42,092 nt of DNA, taken from JBCBTJ01 sp039818665 (GTDB taxonomy: Bacteria > Pseudomonadota > Alphaproteobacteria > Caulobacterales > Hyphomonadaceae). Below are positions 8,910 to 17,155 of the stretch, piece after piece. Positions within the stretch are counted from its first letter, which is position 1. Every line of letters begins with the position of its first letter. Below the pieces are notes generated by a model that was not told the DNA's origin, did no database searches, and saw only the letters and a list, made by a program, of their open reading frames with translations. Location: contig JBCBTJ010000028.1 in NCBI GenBank assembly GCA_039818665.1, positions 1-42,092 on the forward strand, in the 5' to 3' direction. A program made the position numbers and the translations under genes.

Positions 8910-10541
8910 ATGTCTGAGAACTGGCTTCCGCGTCGACCGCACCGACAACCCGTCCGAACGAGGACCTATATTCTGCCGCGGATCATTCGAAACCACCCCG
9001 TATTGGCCTCCAGCATCGCCGCCGTCTTCGCGACGATCGGCCTGTTGATCCTGCTGTCGAGGGCCGCGCCGACCCCGCCCGCGCCCACCCTCGCCGCGCC
9101 GGTCGACCTTGGCGAGTCTTGGCACGCGCTGCTCCCGCGGCCGGGGGTTCAGCGGGCCAATGGCGCGCTCATCGGCCGCGACGGCGGCGTCACCGTCGTG
9201 GGCGGAGCCTACGATCCCAATGGAGAAGGGTTCACCGACGCCCTCTTCCTGCGGTTCAACGGCGACGGCGATTTGATCAACGAGCGCGCGGTGGACGGCT
9301 TCGGCGAGAACGAGTTCTTCGCCGTCGCGCCCGCGCCCGACGGCGACGTCTACACCGCAGGCCGACATGACTACAAAATGAGCGTGTCGCGGGTCGACGA
9401 AGCCGGCTTCGTCGTCTGGCGCTCGCTGATCGAAGGCGACACTCCCAATGCGGCCGCCGCCGTCGCGCCCGCGCCGGGCGGTGTCTACGCCGTCGGCGAC
9501 ACCGGTTTGAACGGCGATCTATTGATCGCGCGCTTGGCCGTCGACGGGCGCGAAGTTTGGCGTCAGCGCATTGGAGCCGAAGACATCGGCGAAACCGCGC
9601 TGGGCGCCGCGTCGACGCCGAGCGGAGCGCTATACGTGGCGATGCAGCGCGCGAGCGAGCAGGCGCCGCCCGCTTTCGAGATCATGAAAGTTGATCGCAC
9701 TGGGGCGGTCGAGTGGACCATGTCGCCCGACTTGGGCGGCGCCGGGCGCATCAATGCGCTCGCCATGGCGAGCGACGGAGACATTCTCGCAGCCGGGGCG
9801 CTGGGCGGCGACGGCTTGGTGATCCGCCTCTCCCCGCGGGGCCAAGAAGAATGGCGGCGGGTCTACAATCCTGGCGAAGACGATGAGATCATGGCGATCG
9901 CGGCGGTCGCGGGGGGCGGCTTCTTCGTCGCCGGTCAAGCCGGCGACGCCGACACCGGCTTTTCGAACGCCTGGGCCATGCGCGCCGACGCCGCGGGCGA
10001 GCCGATCTGGAACAGCCTGTTCAGCTCCGGCGTGCGCGACGGACTTTTCGCCGCCGCAGCCTCGCCGGAAGGCGCCCTCGCCTTCGCCGGCCGCTCGCTC
10101 GACGACGGCTCGGACGGCGGCGATGTGCGCGTCGGACGCATCGCGCCTCAAAACGCCGAAGGCCCCGCCACCGAGGCGCGGTTGATCCCCCAACCGGGCG
10201 CCCCGGTCTCGCCTGCGCCGATTGAGCCCATAGAAGCCATCATCGCGGACGTCCCGGCTGAGCCCGAACCGGAGCCTCCCGCGGCCCCCGCCCCTGCGCT
10301 GCAACCGCAGCCGGCGTCAGCGAACGCCGCCCGGCCTCCGGCCTTCAATTGCACGCTCTTTTGCCAGTCCCGCGATCAGTACGCGACGCCCTATCCGCTC
10401 AACCAAGAGATCGATCTGCGATCTGGAGGCGTTTCGGCGGCGGAGGACGCAGCCCTTGCGATCGCTGAACGGGCTTGCCGTTTGTCCGGCGGCGAAGAGC
10501 GTCAGCCGCGGCAAAGACCAAGCTGCGCGCCGGCGCGCTGA
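8910..10541 (+). CDS. Membrane-anchored beta-propeller-like protein, function unknown
   Basis: This 543-residue protein has a basic N-terminal tail, one transmembrane segment (about residues 31-51) and then a periplasmic region of roughly 350 residues. That region is built of repeats of the form 'DGD-hydrophobic-AAG...G..hydrophobic-R-L...G...W', which suggests a PQQ/WD-like or delta-60 type beta-propeller. A Pro/Ala/Glu-rich linker (about 430-475) leads to a small C-terminal region with two close cysteines (CTLFC) and a short alpha-helical stretch with another two. The cysteines could form disulfides in the periplasm. It ends four bases before the convergent small gene. I do not recognise the specific family, and no catalytic residues are evident; a binding or scaffold role is possible. 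Confidence 0.75.
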   Translation: MSENWLPRRPHRQPVRTRTYILPRIIRNHPVLASSIAAVFATIGLLILLSRAAPTPPAPTLAAPVDLGESWHALLPRPGVQRANGALIGRDGGVTVVGGAYDPNGEGFTDALFLRFNGDGDLINERAVDGFGENEFFAVAPAPDGDVYTAGRHDYKMSVSRVDEAGFVVWRSLIEGDTPNAAAAVAPAPGGVYAVGDTGLNGDLLIARLAVDGREVWRQRIGAEDIGETALGAASTPSGALYVAMQRASEQAPPAFEIMKVDRTGAVEWTMSPDLGGAGRINALAMASDGDILAAGALGGDGLVIRLSPRGQEEWRRVYNPGEDDEIMAIAAVAGGGFFVAGQAGDADTGFSNAWAMRADAAGEPIWNSLFSSGVRDGLFAAAASPEGALAFAGRSLDDGSDGGDVRVGRIAPQNAEGPATEARLIPQPGAPVSPAPIEPIEAIIADVPAEPEPEPPAAPAPALQPQPASANAARPPAFNCTLFCQSRDQYATPYPLNQEIDLRSGGVSAAEDAALAIAERACRLSGGEERQPRQRPSCAPAR

Positions 10542-10545
10542 GGCG

Positions 10546-10902
10546 CTAGTTGCGACGTTCGGCCAACCGATGCGTCGCGCGCTCATACAACATATCGATC
10601 AATTCCGGCTTGGACTTGCCTTTAACGTCGACGGGCGTCGCGAGATTGTACTGCTTGAGCACGGTTTTGAGCTGCGGCGCGCTCAGTTTGTCGGCGAGCG
10701 CGCGGAACGCCCCCTCCTCCCCGTCGGCGGCTTGGATCGGATTGAACAAGTCCGGCAGTAAATCGGCGTCGAAACTCACCGACGCGCCGATGGCCTGAAC
10801 CAGCCTTTGAGCGAGCTCCGGATTGTGCCGCACCTCTTGGCGCAACACGTCGAAAAACCGGTCGAGCGCGGTGAAGGCGTCCTGGTCGCTTGTCTCTGTC
10901 AT
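10546..10902 (-). CDS. Small conserved protein, function unknown
   Basis: This 118-residue acidic protein has no signal peptide or membrane segment. The N-terminal half looks helical (TALDRFFDVLRQEVRHNPEL). The C-terminal half (LSAPQLKTVLKQYNL, then KGKSKPELIDMLYERA) resembles a SAP/HeH-like two-helix module, which in other proteins can bind nucleic acid; this is only a resemblance. A strong Shine-Dalgarno (GGAGG, five bases before the ATG at 10902) supports the gene. It converges on the propeller gene (four-base gap). The minus-strand terminator at 10940-10968 separates it from the polysaccharide locus. Confidence 0.75.
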   Translation of the reverse strand: MTETSDQDAFTALDRFFDVLRQEVRHNPELAQRLVQAIGASVSFDADLLPDLFNPIQAADGEEGAFRALADKLSAPQLKTVLKQYNLATPVDVKGKSKPELIDMLYERATHRLAERRN

Positions 10903-10939
10903 AACACCTCCGATCGCTAGGGATCATCCGGCTTCGAAT

Positions 10940-10968
10940 AGGAAAGCGGCCGCGTCAAGCGCGGCCGC
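10940..10968 (-). terminator. Intrinsic terminator of the polysaccharide operon
   Basis: Nine-base perfect arms (10946-10954 and 10960-10968) enclose a five-base loop. On the minus strand the stem is followed by TTTCCT. It lies 27 bases after the stop of the epimerase gene, as expected for the end of that minus-strand operon. The short, interrupted T-run lowers confidence. Confidence 0.6.
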
Positions 10969-10994
10969 CTCCTCATTCAGCGTCCAGAAAGCCG

Positions 10995-11963
10995 CTAGGC
11001 CGCGTTGCGCAGCACCTGGCGCTCGACCCATTCATAGGTCCGTTCCAGACCGGCGCGCAGCGGCTGGCTCGGCGACCAGTCCAGCTTCTCCTGGATCAGG
11101 CGGTTATCGGAGTTCCGGCCCCGCACGCCTTCCGGTCCCGGAATGTGCTCGATGTCGATCTTCTTGCCGGCGATGTCGGCCACCGTCAGGGCGAGCTGGT
11201 TGATCGTCACCATCTCTTCCGATCCGATATTCACCGGCCCGGCCCAGCCCGAACGCGTCAGGCGCACCGTGCCCTCGACGCACTCGTCGACATAGAGAAA
11301 GGACCGGGTCTGCAGGCCGTCGCCCCACATCTGGATGACGTCGCCGGATTTCGCCTGCGCGACTTTGCGGCAGAAAGCCGCCGGCGCCTTCTCGCGCCCG
11401 CCGTCCCAGGTGCCTTCCGGGCCGAAGATATTGTGGTAGCGCGCCACGCGCGTCGCCATGCCGCGGCAGCGATTATAGGTGAGATACAGCCGCTCGGAGA
11501 ACAGTTTCTCCCAGCCATATTCGCTGTCCGGCGCGGCCGGATAGGCGCTGTCCTCGGCGCAGTTCGGATTGTCCGGGTCTTCCTGATTGTAGGCCGGGTA
11601 CATGCAGGCCGACGAAGAATAGAAGACGCGGGAGATGTTGCGCTTATCGGCGGCGTCGAGAACGTTCAGATTGATCGTCGCCGAATTGTGCATGATGTCA
11701 GCGTCGTTCTCGCCAGTGAAGATGAAGCCGGCCCCGCCCATGTCGGCGGCGAGCTGATAGACCTCGTCGAAACGCCGGTCGATCACTTGGCGGACGAGAT
11801 ACGGATCGCGCAGATCGCCGATGACGAAATCATCCGCCTCGGTCTCGGCGTATTCGTGCTTCTTCAGGTCCACGCCGCGGACCCAGAAGCCTTCGCGCTT
11901 CAGGCGCTTCACCAAATGGCCGCCGATAAAGCCGCCCGCGCCGCACACCAATGCTGTCTTCAT
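10995..11963 (-). CDS. GDP-mannose 3,5-epimerase-like NAD-dependent sugar epimerase
   Basis: This 322-residue extended short-chain dehydrogenase most closely recalls plant GDP-mannose 3,5-epimerase (GME), which makes GDP-L-galactose and GDP-L-gulose from GDP-mannose. The N-terminal GAGGFIGGHL (8-17) binds NAD. The catalytic set is present: C120 in SSSAC, Y149 and K153 in YGWEK, K192 in GGREKAPAAFCRK, and R281 in GPEGVRGRNSDN. These sit at a constant offset of 25 from Arabidopsis GME C145, Y174, K178, K217 and R306, as I recall them. Whole segments (MWGDGLQTRSF, DECVEG, PVNIGSEEMV) also match that family, which is far more specific than a generic NAD epimerase. It is the last gene of the minus-strand polysaccharide locus, so the product is probably an L-sugar donor for an exopolysaccharide or O-antigen. 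Specificity still needs proof. Confidence 0.88.
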   Translation of the reverse strand: MKTALVCGAGGFIGGHLVKRLKREGFWVRGVDLKKHEYAETEADDFVIGDLRDPYLVRQVIDRRFDEVYQLAADMGGAGFIFTGENDADIMHNSATINLNVLDAADKRNISRVFYSSSACMYPAYNQEDPDNPNCAEDSAYPAAPDSEYGWEKLFSERLYLTYNRCRGMATRVARYHNIFGPEGTWDGGREKAPAAFCRKVAQAKSGDVIQMWGDGLQTRSFLYVDECVEGTVRLTRSGWAGPVNIGSEEMVTINQLALTVADIAGKKIDIEHIPGPEGVRGRNSDNRLIQEKLDWSPSQPLRAGLERTYEWVERQVLRNAA

Positions 11964-12056
11964 CTCAATCCCTGCTGCTCCGTCAGCCCGCCGAAGACCG
12001 GCCGTCCGGCCCGGCGAGAATGCTGGTTACGCCGCCCGCAGTGCACGGCGCATGCC

Positions 12057-12075
12057 AAAAAACGCCCCTCAGGCG
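12057..12075 (-). terminator. Possible weak intrinsic terminator after the GT4 gene
   Basis: On the minus strand a short stem (CGCC/GGCG, loop TGAGG) is followed by six T residues, seven bases after the glycosyltransferase stop. The stem is only four pairs, so it may just attenuate transcription into the epimerase gene. Confidence 0.4.
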
Positions 12076-12081
12076 AGCCAG

Positions 12082-13305
12082 TTACGCGCAAAGCGCGGTT
12101 TCGGCCAGCGCTGCGTCGAAAACCGCTTCAAACCGGTCGGCGACGATCGAGATATCGAAATTCGCCTCCGCATGCGCGCGCCCTTTCGCGCCCATGCTTT
12201 CCCGCAACGCCGGATCCTCCGCCAAGCGCTGAGCGGCGGCGAGCCAATCGGCCTCGCTTTCCGGCTCGACGACCAAACCGCACTCGGCCGCTTTGACCGT
12301 CTTGGCCGCCAGATTCTCCTCTGGCGCCGCGAGCAGGATCGGCATGCCGGCGCAGAGATAGCTGAGGATCTTCGACGGGACGGAGAACAGCCCCGCATCC
12401 CGCTCGATCACCGCCATTAGAACGTCGGCCGTCGCCAGTACGTCCGGCAGCGCTTCAAAGGGTTGCAGCGGCAGTAGAACCAGATTGTCCAAATCTTCCT
12501 GCGCTTTGGCCGCCTCCAGCGCTTCCACGCCGGACCCGGCCGAGACCACGACGACGCGCGCATTCGGATCGTCGCGCAGCGCGCGGGCGAGACCGATGAG
12601 CAGATCCGGATTGTGCTTCAAACCCAGCGTGCCGGAATAGAGAAACACGGACTTGCCGTCCAAACCCTGCGCCTTGGCCCAGTCATTGTCCTTCGGCCGC
12701 AGCGGAATCTCGTCGATAGCGCCCCAATTCGGGATCACATGCAGCCGATCTGACGTGACGCCCCACGCTTTCGCCTGGGGCGCGAAATCCTCAGTGATAA
12801 GCACCACCCCGTCGGCGCCAGCGAATTGTTTGCGCTCCACCATGCGGTAATAGGCGCTCACCGCCGCGCCGACCCCTGGCAGTTTTTGGGACAGGATTTT
12901 GGTGACGGCGATCGAATAGAAGTCCTGGCACCAATGCACGAAACGCGCGCCGGAGGCGTGCGCCCCCTTCATCACCAACGCCTGGGATTCGGTCGGCGTG
13001 TTGCCGGACAGAACCACGTCCGGCCGCGCCGCCTTGATCGCGTCCGCCGCCGCGCGTCCGTAGGCCACGTCTTGGAAGCGGCGCTTCACGAAGGAGGTCT
13101 TCGTATAATCGCCCTCAATGTCGATCGGCAGGAAGGACAAGCTTTCGGCGTCGCCCTCCAAGCGTTTCATTACGCCTTTCGGCCCCGCATCGCCGCCGAA
13201 ATAGGCGTGGGTCACCTCATGGCCGCGGCGGGCGAGTTCACGCGACAACTCGACCTGGAACGGGTGGCCGGCATAATCGTGGATGAAGAGCTTCAGACCA
13301 GGCAT
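12082..13305 (-). CDS. Glycosyltransferase family 4 (GT-B fold)
   Basis: This 407-residue protein looks like a retaining GT4 transferase for surface polysaccharide assembly. The N-terminal Rossmann domain starts KLFIHDYAGHPFQVELSRELARRGHEV and the donor-binding C-terminal domain contains FLYSGTLGLKHNPDLLI (about 230-246). The segment LFSVPSKILSYLCAGMPILL (about 325-344) stands where GT4 enzymes carry the E-x7-E nucleotide-binding region; here the first acidic residue seems to be in ERDAG and the second position is serine. It resembles WcaI/WbuB-type transferases. An AAGGTG lies about five bases before the ATG at 13305. It sits between the flippase and the epimerase on the same strand. Confidence 0.87.
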   Translation of the reverse strand: MPGLKLFIHDYAGHPFQVELSRELARRGHEVTHAYFGGDAGPKGVMKRLEGDAESLSFLPIDIEGDYTKTSFVKRRFQDVAYGRAAADAIKAARPDVVLSGNTPTESQALVMKGAHASGARFVHWCQDFYSIAVTKILSQKLPGVGAAVSAYYRMVERKQFAGADGVVLITEDFAPQAKAWGVTSDRLHVIPNWGAIDEIPLRPKDNDWAKAQGLDGKSVFLYSGTLGLKHNPDLLIGLARALRDDPNARVVVVSAGSGVEALEAAKAQEDLDNLVLLPLQPFEALPDVLATADVLMAVIERDAGLFSVPSKILSYLCAGMPILLAAPEENLAAKTVKAAECGLVVEPESEADWLAAAQRLAEDPALRESMGAKGRAHAEANFDISIVADRFEAVFDAALAETALCA

Positions 13306-13383
13306 GGTTCACCTTTTCAACGCCGAGGGGGCAGCGCAAGGAGCTGAGCAAGGCGCGTGCCCAATAAAACTCCGGCCGCCGCC

Positions 13384-14850
13384 CTAGAGCTGACCAAACG
13401 CCAGCTTGCGCCCCGCATGCACCGCCGACGGACCGAAATTCGTCGGGGTCAAGCCGACATCGCGGGCCAAATGCGTGGGCCAGCGCCAGGCCGAAAAGGC
13501 CCAAAGCACGCCGCCCTGGATCAGAATGAAGCCGACGATCCCGTACCCGAGGAACCCTACGCAGAACATGCCGACGACCACCGCCGCGCCGCTGATTAGG
13601 TTCGCCCGCAGATACGGGATCTTGTTGCCGGTCGCGATGAGCATGGTCGACAGGTTCATGACGAGGTCGGACAGGAACACGAAGGCGAGCAAGACGATCA
13701 CGCTGCGCGCCGGCAAAGACGTGCCGCTGCCGATCAATGCGAGCAGACCCGGCCCAAAGAGCAGCAAGGCGATGGCGCCTGTCACGAAAACACAAACCGC
13801 ATAGGTGAACGACAGCGCGACCAGCCCTTGGACGGTCTTTTGATCCTTCTCCACCCGCGCATTGGTGATCCGCGCCAGCAGCATGGCGGCCGCGACGCGC
13901 GAGACCGAGTCGACCGCGAACAGCGCCTGGCTGGCGGCCGCATATTGGCTGGCCGCGCCGACGCCGATGAACAGCGGGGCGATCAACAAGGTCGACCGGC
14001 TGATGCTGAACTCGCCGAACCCGACCAGGGTCTGCGCCCAAGCGTTCGGGACCACGGCGTCTAGCGCCTTGCGCTCTTCGGCTTTGTCGCGCGGCACATG
14101 CCGGCATTGGGCGATGATGTCGCGGACGCTGATATAGACGCAGATCCGCAACGCCACCGCGCCCAGCGCGAAACCGATGATCGCCGTCAACAGGTTGGGG
14201 AACATGGTGAGGCCGACGATCGTAAACACGACCTGGACGAGGCGCGACACGATTATGGTGAGGTAATAGTCGCGCATCCGATCGGCGCCGAATTGGATCG
14301 GGATCTGCCAATTGAAGTAGATGTGCATGACGATCGCCGCAGCGAACAGCCACCAACTTTCCCATACAAAGGGCAGATCGGGCGCTGTTGAGGCGAGGCG
14401 CGCGATATAGATCGACCCGAAGATCGACACCACGGTCGTCGTGAAGACGGCCAGCAGCATATGCACTCGGCGCGACGCGTTGATCACGCGCGACAGCAAG
14501 CGGACGTCCACCTCTTTGCCGTCCTGCAATGGCACGCCGTCCCGGGTCAGCTCCCGCGCGCCCGACAGCACGTACGTGATGTGCCGGGTGAACCCGAAGA
14601 CCGCGCCATTGTTGATGAGCTGCACCAGCATTTGCAGCGTCATGAACACATAGAAGAAGGCGAACGCCTCGGGCGGCAGCGTCGCCGCCACGAAGGGCAG
14701 CATGATCAGCCCGGTCCCCATCTGCATGAAGAGACCGAGAAAGGCGACGAAGAAATCAGCGCGCCGGCCGCGGGGCTTCACGCCGCCCACCGCGAGCGTC
14801 GGGATCTCGTCCTGACTCGGATTCTGAGCGCTGGTGACGGCTCCGCCCAA
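13384..14850 (-). CDS. Wzx-type polysaccharide flippase / MATE-fold exporter
   Basis: This 488-residue polytopic membrane protein has roughly twelve to fourteen hydrophobic segments and a positively charged N-terminal cytoplasmic tail (KPRGRRAD, about 25-32). It fits the lipid-linked oligosaccharide flippase family (MOP superfamily), which moves undecaprenyl-linked repeat units across the inner membrane. The start is a TTG at 14850, supported by GGGGAGG eight bases upstream; the first in-frame ATG is inside the first membrane helix. Its place among glycosyltransferase and nucleotide-sugar genes supports export of the polysaccharide made by this locus. No polymerase (Wzy) is recognisable in the window. 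Confidence 0.82.
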   Translation of the reverse strand: MGGAVTSAQNPSQDEIPTLAVGGVKPRGRRADFFVAFLGLFMQMGTGLIMLPFVAATLPPEAFAFFYVFMTLQMLVQLINNGAVFGFTRHITYVLSGARELTRDGVPLQDGKEVDVRLLSRVINASRRVHMLLAVFTTTVVSIFGSIYIARLASTAPDLPFVWESWWLFAAAIVMHIYFNWQIPIQFGADRMRDYYLTIIVSRLVQVVFTIVGLTMFPNLLTAIIGFALGAVALRICVYISVRDIIAQCRHVPRDKAEERKALDAVVPNAWAQTLVGFGEFSISRSTLLIAPLFIGVGAASQYAAASQALFAVDSVSRVAAAMLLARITNARVEKDQKTVQGLVALSFTYAVCVFVTGAIALLLFGPGLLALIGSGTSLPARSVIVLLAFVFLSDLVMNLSTMLIATGNKIPYLRANLISGAAVVVGMFCVGFLGYGIVGFILIQGGVLWAFSAWRWPTHLARDVGLTPTNFGPSAVHAGRKLAFGQL

Positions 14851-14947
14851 TGCGACGACCTCCCCGGTCTAGGCTGCTGGTCGCAGCCGAAACGGCAAGA
14901 AACGGGCCATTCGGAAGGGTGTGACCGGATTTGAAGGGCGAGCTTGG

Positions 14948-15724
14948 TTAAGCGCGGGTCGTCCGCCATTTGGCTTCGCCAGTGTTCCAGAGGTCCTCGA
15001 GATAGTTCTTATCTCTTAGCGTATCCATCGGATGCCAAAAGCCGGAATGGCGGTAAGCGCCCAATTTGTGCTCATCGACCAGGCGCTCCAGCGGCTCGCG
15101 CTCCCAAATCGTGTCCGGCCCGTCGATATAATCGAACACTTGCGGCTCGCAGACAAAGAAGCCGCCATTGATCACGGCGCCGTCGATCGCCGCCTTCTCG
15201 CGGAAGGATTTGATCCGCCCGCCCTCGTCGAGCGACAGGCCGCCGAAACGGCCAGGCTGGGTCACGGCCGTGAGCGTGGCGTAGACATCGGTGGAGTTGT
15301 GCTGATCGATCAGCGCGCCGACATCCACATCCGAAACGCCGTCGCCATAGGTCAGGCAGAACGTCTCGCCTTCGAGAAACTCCTGAACGGCCTTGATCCG
15401 TCCGCCGGTCATTGTGTTGAGGCCGGTGTCGACCACGGTCACCCGCCAGTCTTCGGCTTCGGTCTGGTGGAAGTCGACCTTGCCGCTGTTCAGCTCGATC
15501 GTGAAGTTCGACAGATTGTTCCGATAGTTCAGGAAATAGTTGCGGATGAAAGCCGACTTATAGCCCGCGCAAACCACGAAGTCCTTCAGGCCGTAGGAGG
15601 CGTAGTGGCTCATAATGTGCCACATAATGGGCCGCCCGCCGATCTCCACCATCGGCTTCGGACGCACGGTGGTCTCTTCGCTCAAACGCGTCCCAAACCC
15701 GCCGGCGAGAATTACGACTTTCAT
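14948..15724 (-). CDS. rfbF: Glucose-1-phosphate cytidylyltransferase
   Basis: This 258-residue nucleotidyltransferase makes CDP-glucose from glucose-1-phosphate and CTP, the first step to CDP-linked 3,6-dideoxyhexoses and related sugars. Visible features are the N-terminal LAGGFGTRLSEET loop (6-18), the RPKPMVEIGGRPI segment (21-33), YGDGVSDVD, and FWHPMDTLRDKNYLEDLW near the end, all diagnostic of RfbF rather than RmlA or GalU. Length matches the family (about 257). The ATG at 15724 (MKVVILAGG) is the usual N-terminus; another in-frame ATG at 15733 lies only two bases from AGGAG. CDP-glucose 4,6-dehydratase (rfbG) is not in the window. Confidence 0.94.
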   Translation of the reverse strand: MKVVILAGGFGTRLSEETTVRPKPMVEIGGRPIMWHIMSHYASYGLKDFVVCAGYKSAFIRNYFLNYRNNLSNFTIELNSGKVDFHQTEAEDWRVTVVDTGLNTMTGGRIKAVQEFLEGETFCLTYGDGVSDVDVGALIDQHNSTDVYATLTAVTQPGRFGGLSLDEGGRIKSFREKAAIDGAVINGGFFVCEPQVFDYIDGPDTIWEREPLERLVDEHKLGAYRHSGFWHPMDTLRDKNYLEDLWNTGEAKWRTTRA

Positions 15725-15748
15725 CGGCCCCATATCTCCTGCTTTCGC

Positions 15749-16906
15749 TCAGCCACGACCTGTGAATGGAAGATTCGGGCCAGTTTCGTCGGCGGAGCGG
15801 TCGAACGCCGCGCCTGCTCCGACCGCCCTTGCGCGGCGCAGCAGATCCAAGATCCGCGAGGCCTGACGATCCCAGTCCAATTCCTCGGCGACGTGCGTCT
15901 TGGCCGCAGCCAGCTTCGTCCGCGCCGCCTCGGCGCCCTGCTCTGACGCTTCCGCCATGGCGAGCCGGATGTCGTCGAGGCTGGACACCTCGTAAATGCA
16001 CGACATCGCCGCGTCGCTGAACGTGAAGTCGTGGGAGACCTTGGCGAATGACAAGACGATCGCATTGCTCTGCAAATAGGCCGACGTCTTGAGCTTGTGG
16101 CCGGCCGTGAACCGGTCGGCGATCAGGCCGAAGCGCACGGCGCCGGAAAGATCGATCCCGCTCAGCGGCTTGGCGCGCAATTGGGCGGCGATGTCGTCCG
16201 GCACGCCCTCGTCGACTATGAAGTCGAGCGCCGGGCCCGTATCGGCGACGACCTCGTCCCGCAAGCGCCTCAGACTCATGGCCTTGGGAAACCAGTCATA
16301 GGTGCCCGTCAGCAATATCTCTTGCCTGATCTCCGCGTCCGGGGCGAGCGCGACCGCCGGCGGCGCGCCCGGCATGGCGACCGCCGTCTCACCCGTCCAG
16401 CCGCGCTCCGCCAGCAGGTCCCGGTCGCGATTGGACAGCACTACCACCCCGTCGAACACGTCGCCTGACAGAGCGCGCGTCTCCTGGGCCCGCCAGATCT
16501 TCAACGCCAGGCTCGAGATCATCCGGTCCTCGCCGAGGATCGAGGCCATCATGTCGCTGGTCAGATTGTGGCGGATGGAGATGACCGGCGCGCCCATGGC
16601 GCGGGCCGAGGGCGCCAAACGGCGCGCGAAGTCGTCGAGGTTCTCATGCGAGACCACGACCGCGTCGAAGCCGTCCGACAAGCGGCGGCGCGCCTCGGCG
16701 AGTTCGTCTTCGGTGCCGTAGCCCACCTGGTCGGGCGGCTGCAGGCGCGTCGCCATGCTGGCGAGCCGCGCGCCGCGCCCGCGGCGGGTCGCGGCGAACG
16801 GTTCAATCTCGATGTGCGCGCCGAGCGATTGGGTCATACGGCGATCATAGATCGCGTCGCCGCCCTCATCGTTCCCAGACGCGCGATGAACCCACATGAC
16901 GCGCAT
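15749..16906 (-). CDS. Probable glycosyltransferase (GT-B like)
   Basis: This 385-residue soluble protein has the outline of a GT-B glycosyltransferase: an N-terminal Rossmann-like half (MRVMWVHRASG...FDAVVVSHENL) and a C-terminal half opening with LLTGTYDWFPKAMSL (about 208-222), a segment typical of the donor-binding domain, where family members read 'G...W.PN..a'. It is followed by a KLKTSAYLQSNAIVLSF stretch resembling the 'K..E.lA.G.PvV' region. I see no clear E-x7-E motif, so the subfamily is uncertain. It is the first gene of the minus-strand run and sits 24 bp before rfbF. The roughly 250 bp upstream region is shared with the divergent DUF707-like gene. Confidence 0.7.
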   Translation of the reverse strand: MRVMWVHRASGNDEGGDAIYDRRMTQSLGAHIEIEPFAATRRGRGARLASMATRLQPPDQVGYGTEDELAEARRRLSDGFDAVVVSHENLDDFARRLAPSARAMGAPVISIRHNLTSDMMASILGEDRMISSLALKIWRAQETRALSGDVFDGVVVLSNRDRDLLAERGWTGETAVAMPGAPPAVALAPDAEIRQEILLTGTYDWFPKAMSLRRLRDEVVADTGPALDFIVDEGVPDDIAAQLRAKPLSGIDLSGAVRFGLIADRFTAGHKLKTSAYLQSNAIVLSFAKVSHDFTFSDAAMSCIYEVSSLDDIRLAMAEASEQGAEAARTKLAAAKTHVAEELDWDRQASRILDLLRRARAVGAGAAFDRSADETGPNLPFTGRG

Positions 16907-17155
16907 AAAACGCCTCTTTCAAAAACTTGCGGTCCTCAAGGCGCGCGGCCGGCGCCTGCTTACGCGCCATGGAATGCAAGCGCGATACCGCGCGTCCGAA
17001 AACAGAGCAAGAATATCAAATTCTCACGCCTTCGGGGTGGCTTCGGTTTTGCAGACGTGCATGTAACCTTACGAGGTCGCCGAGCAGAACGCGCCGGATC
17101 GGCACACGCGCGCGCCCGGCGAGGACAGAATGTCGACGCAGGATACGGGGCTGAC

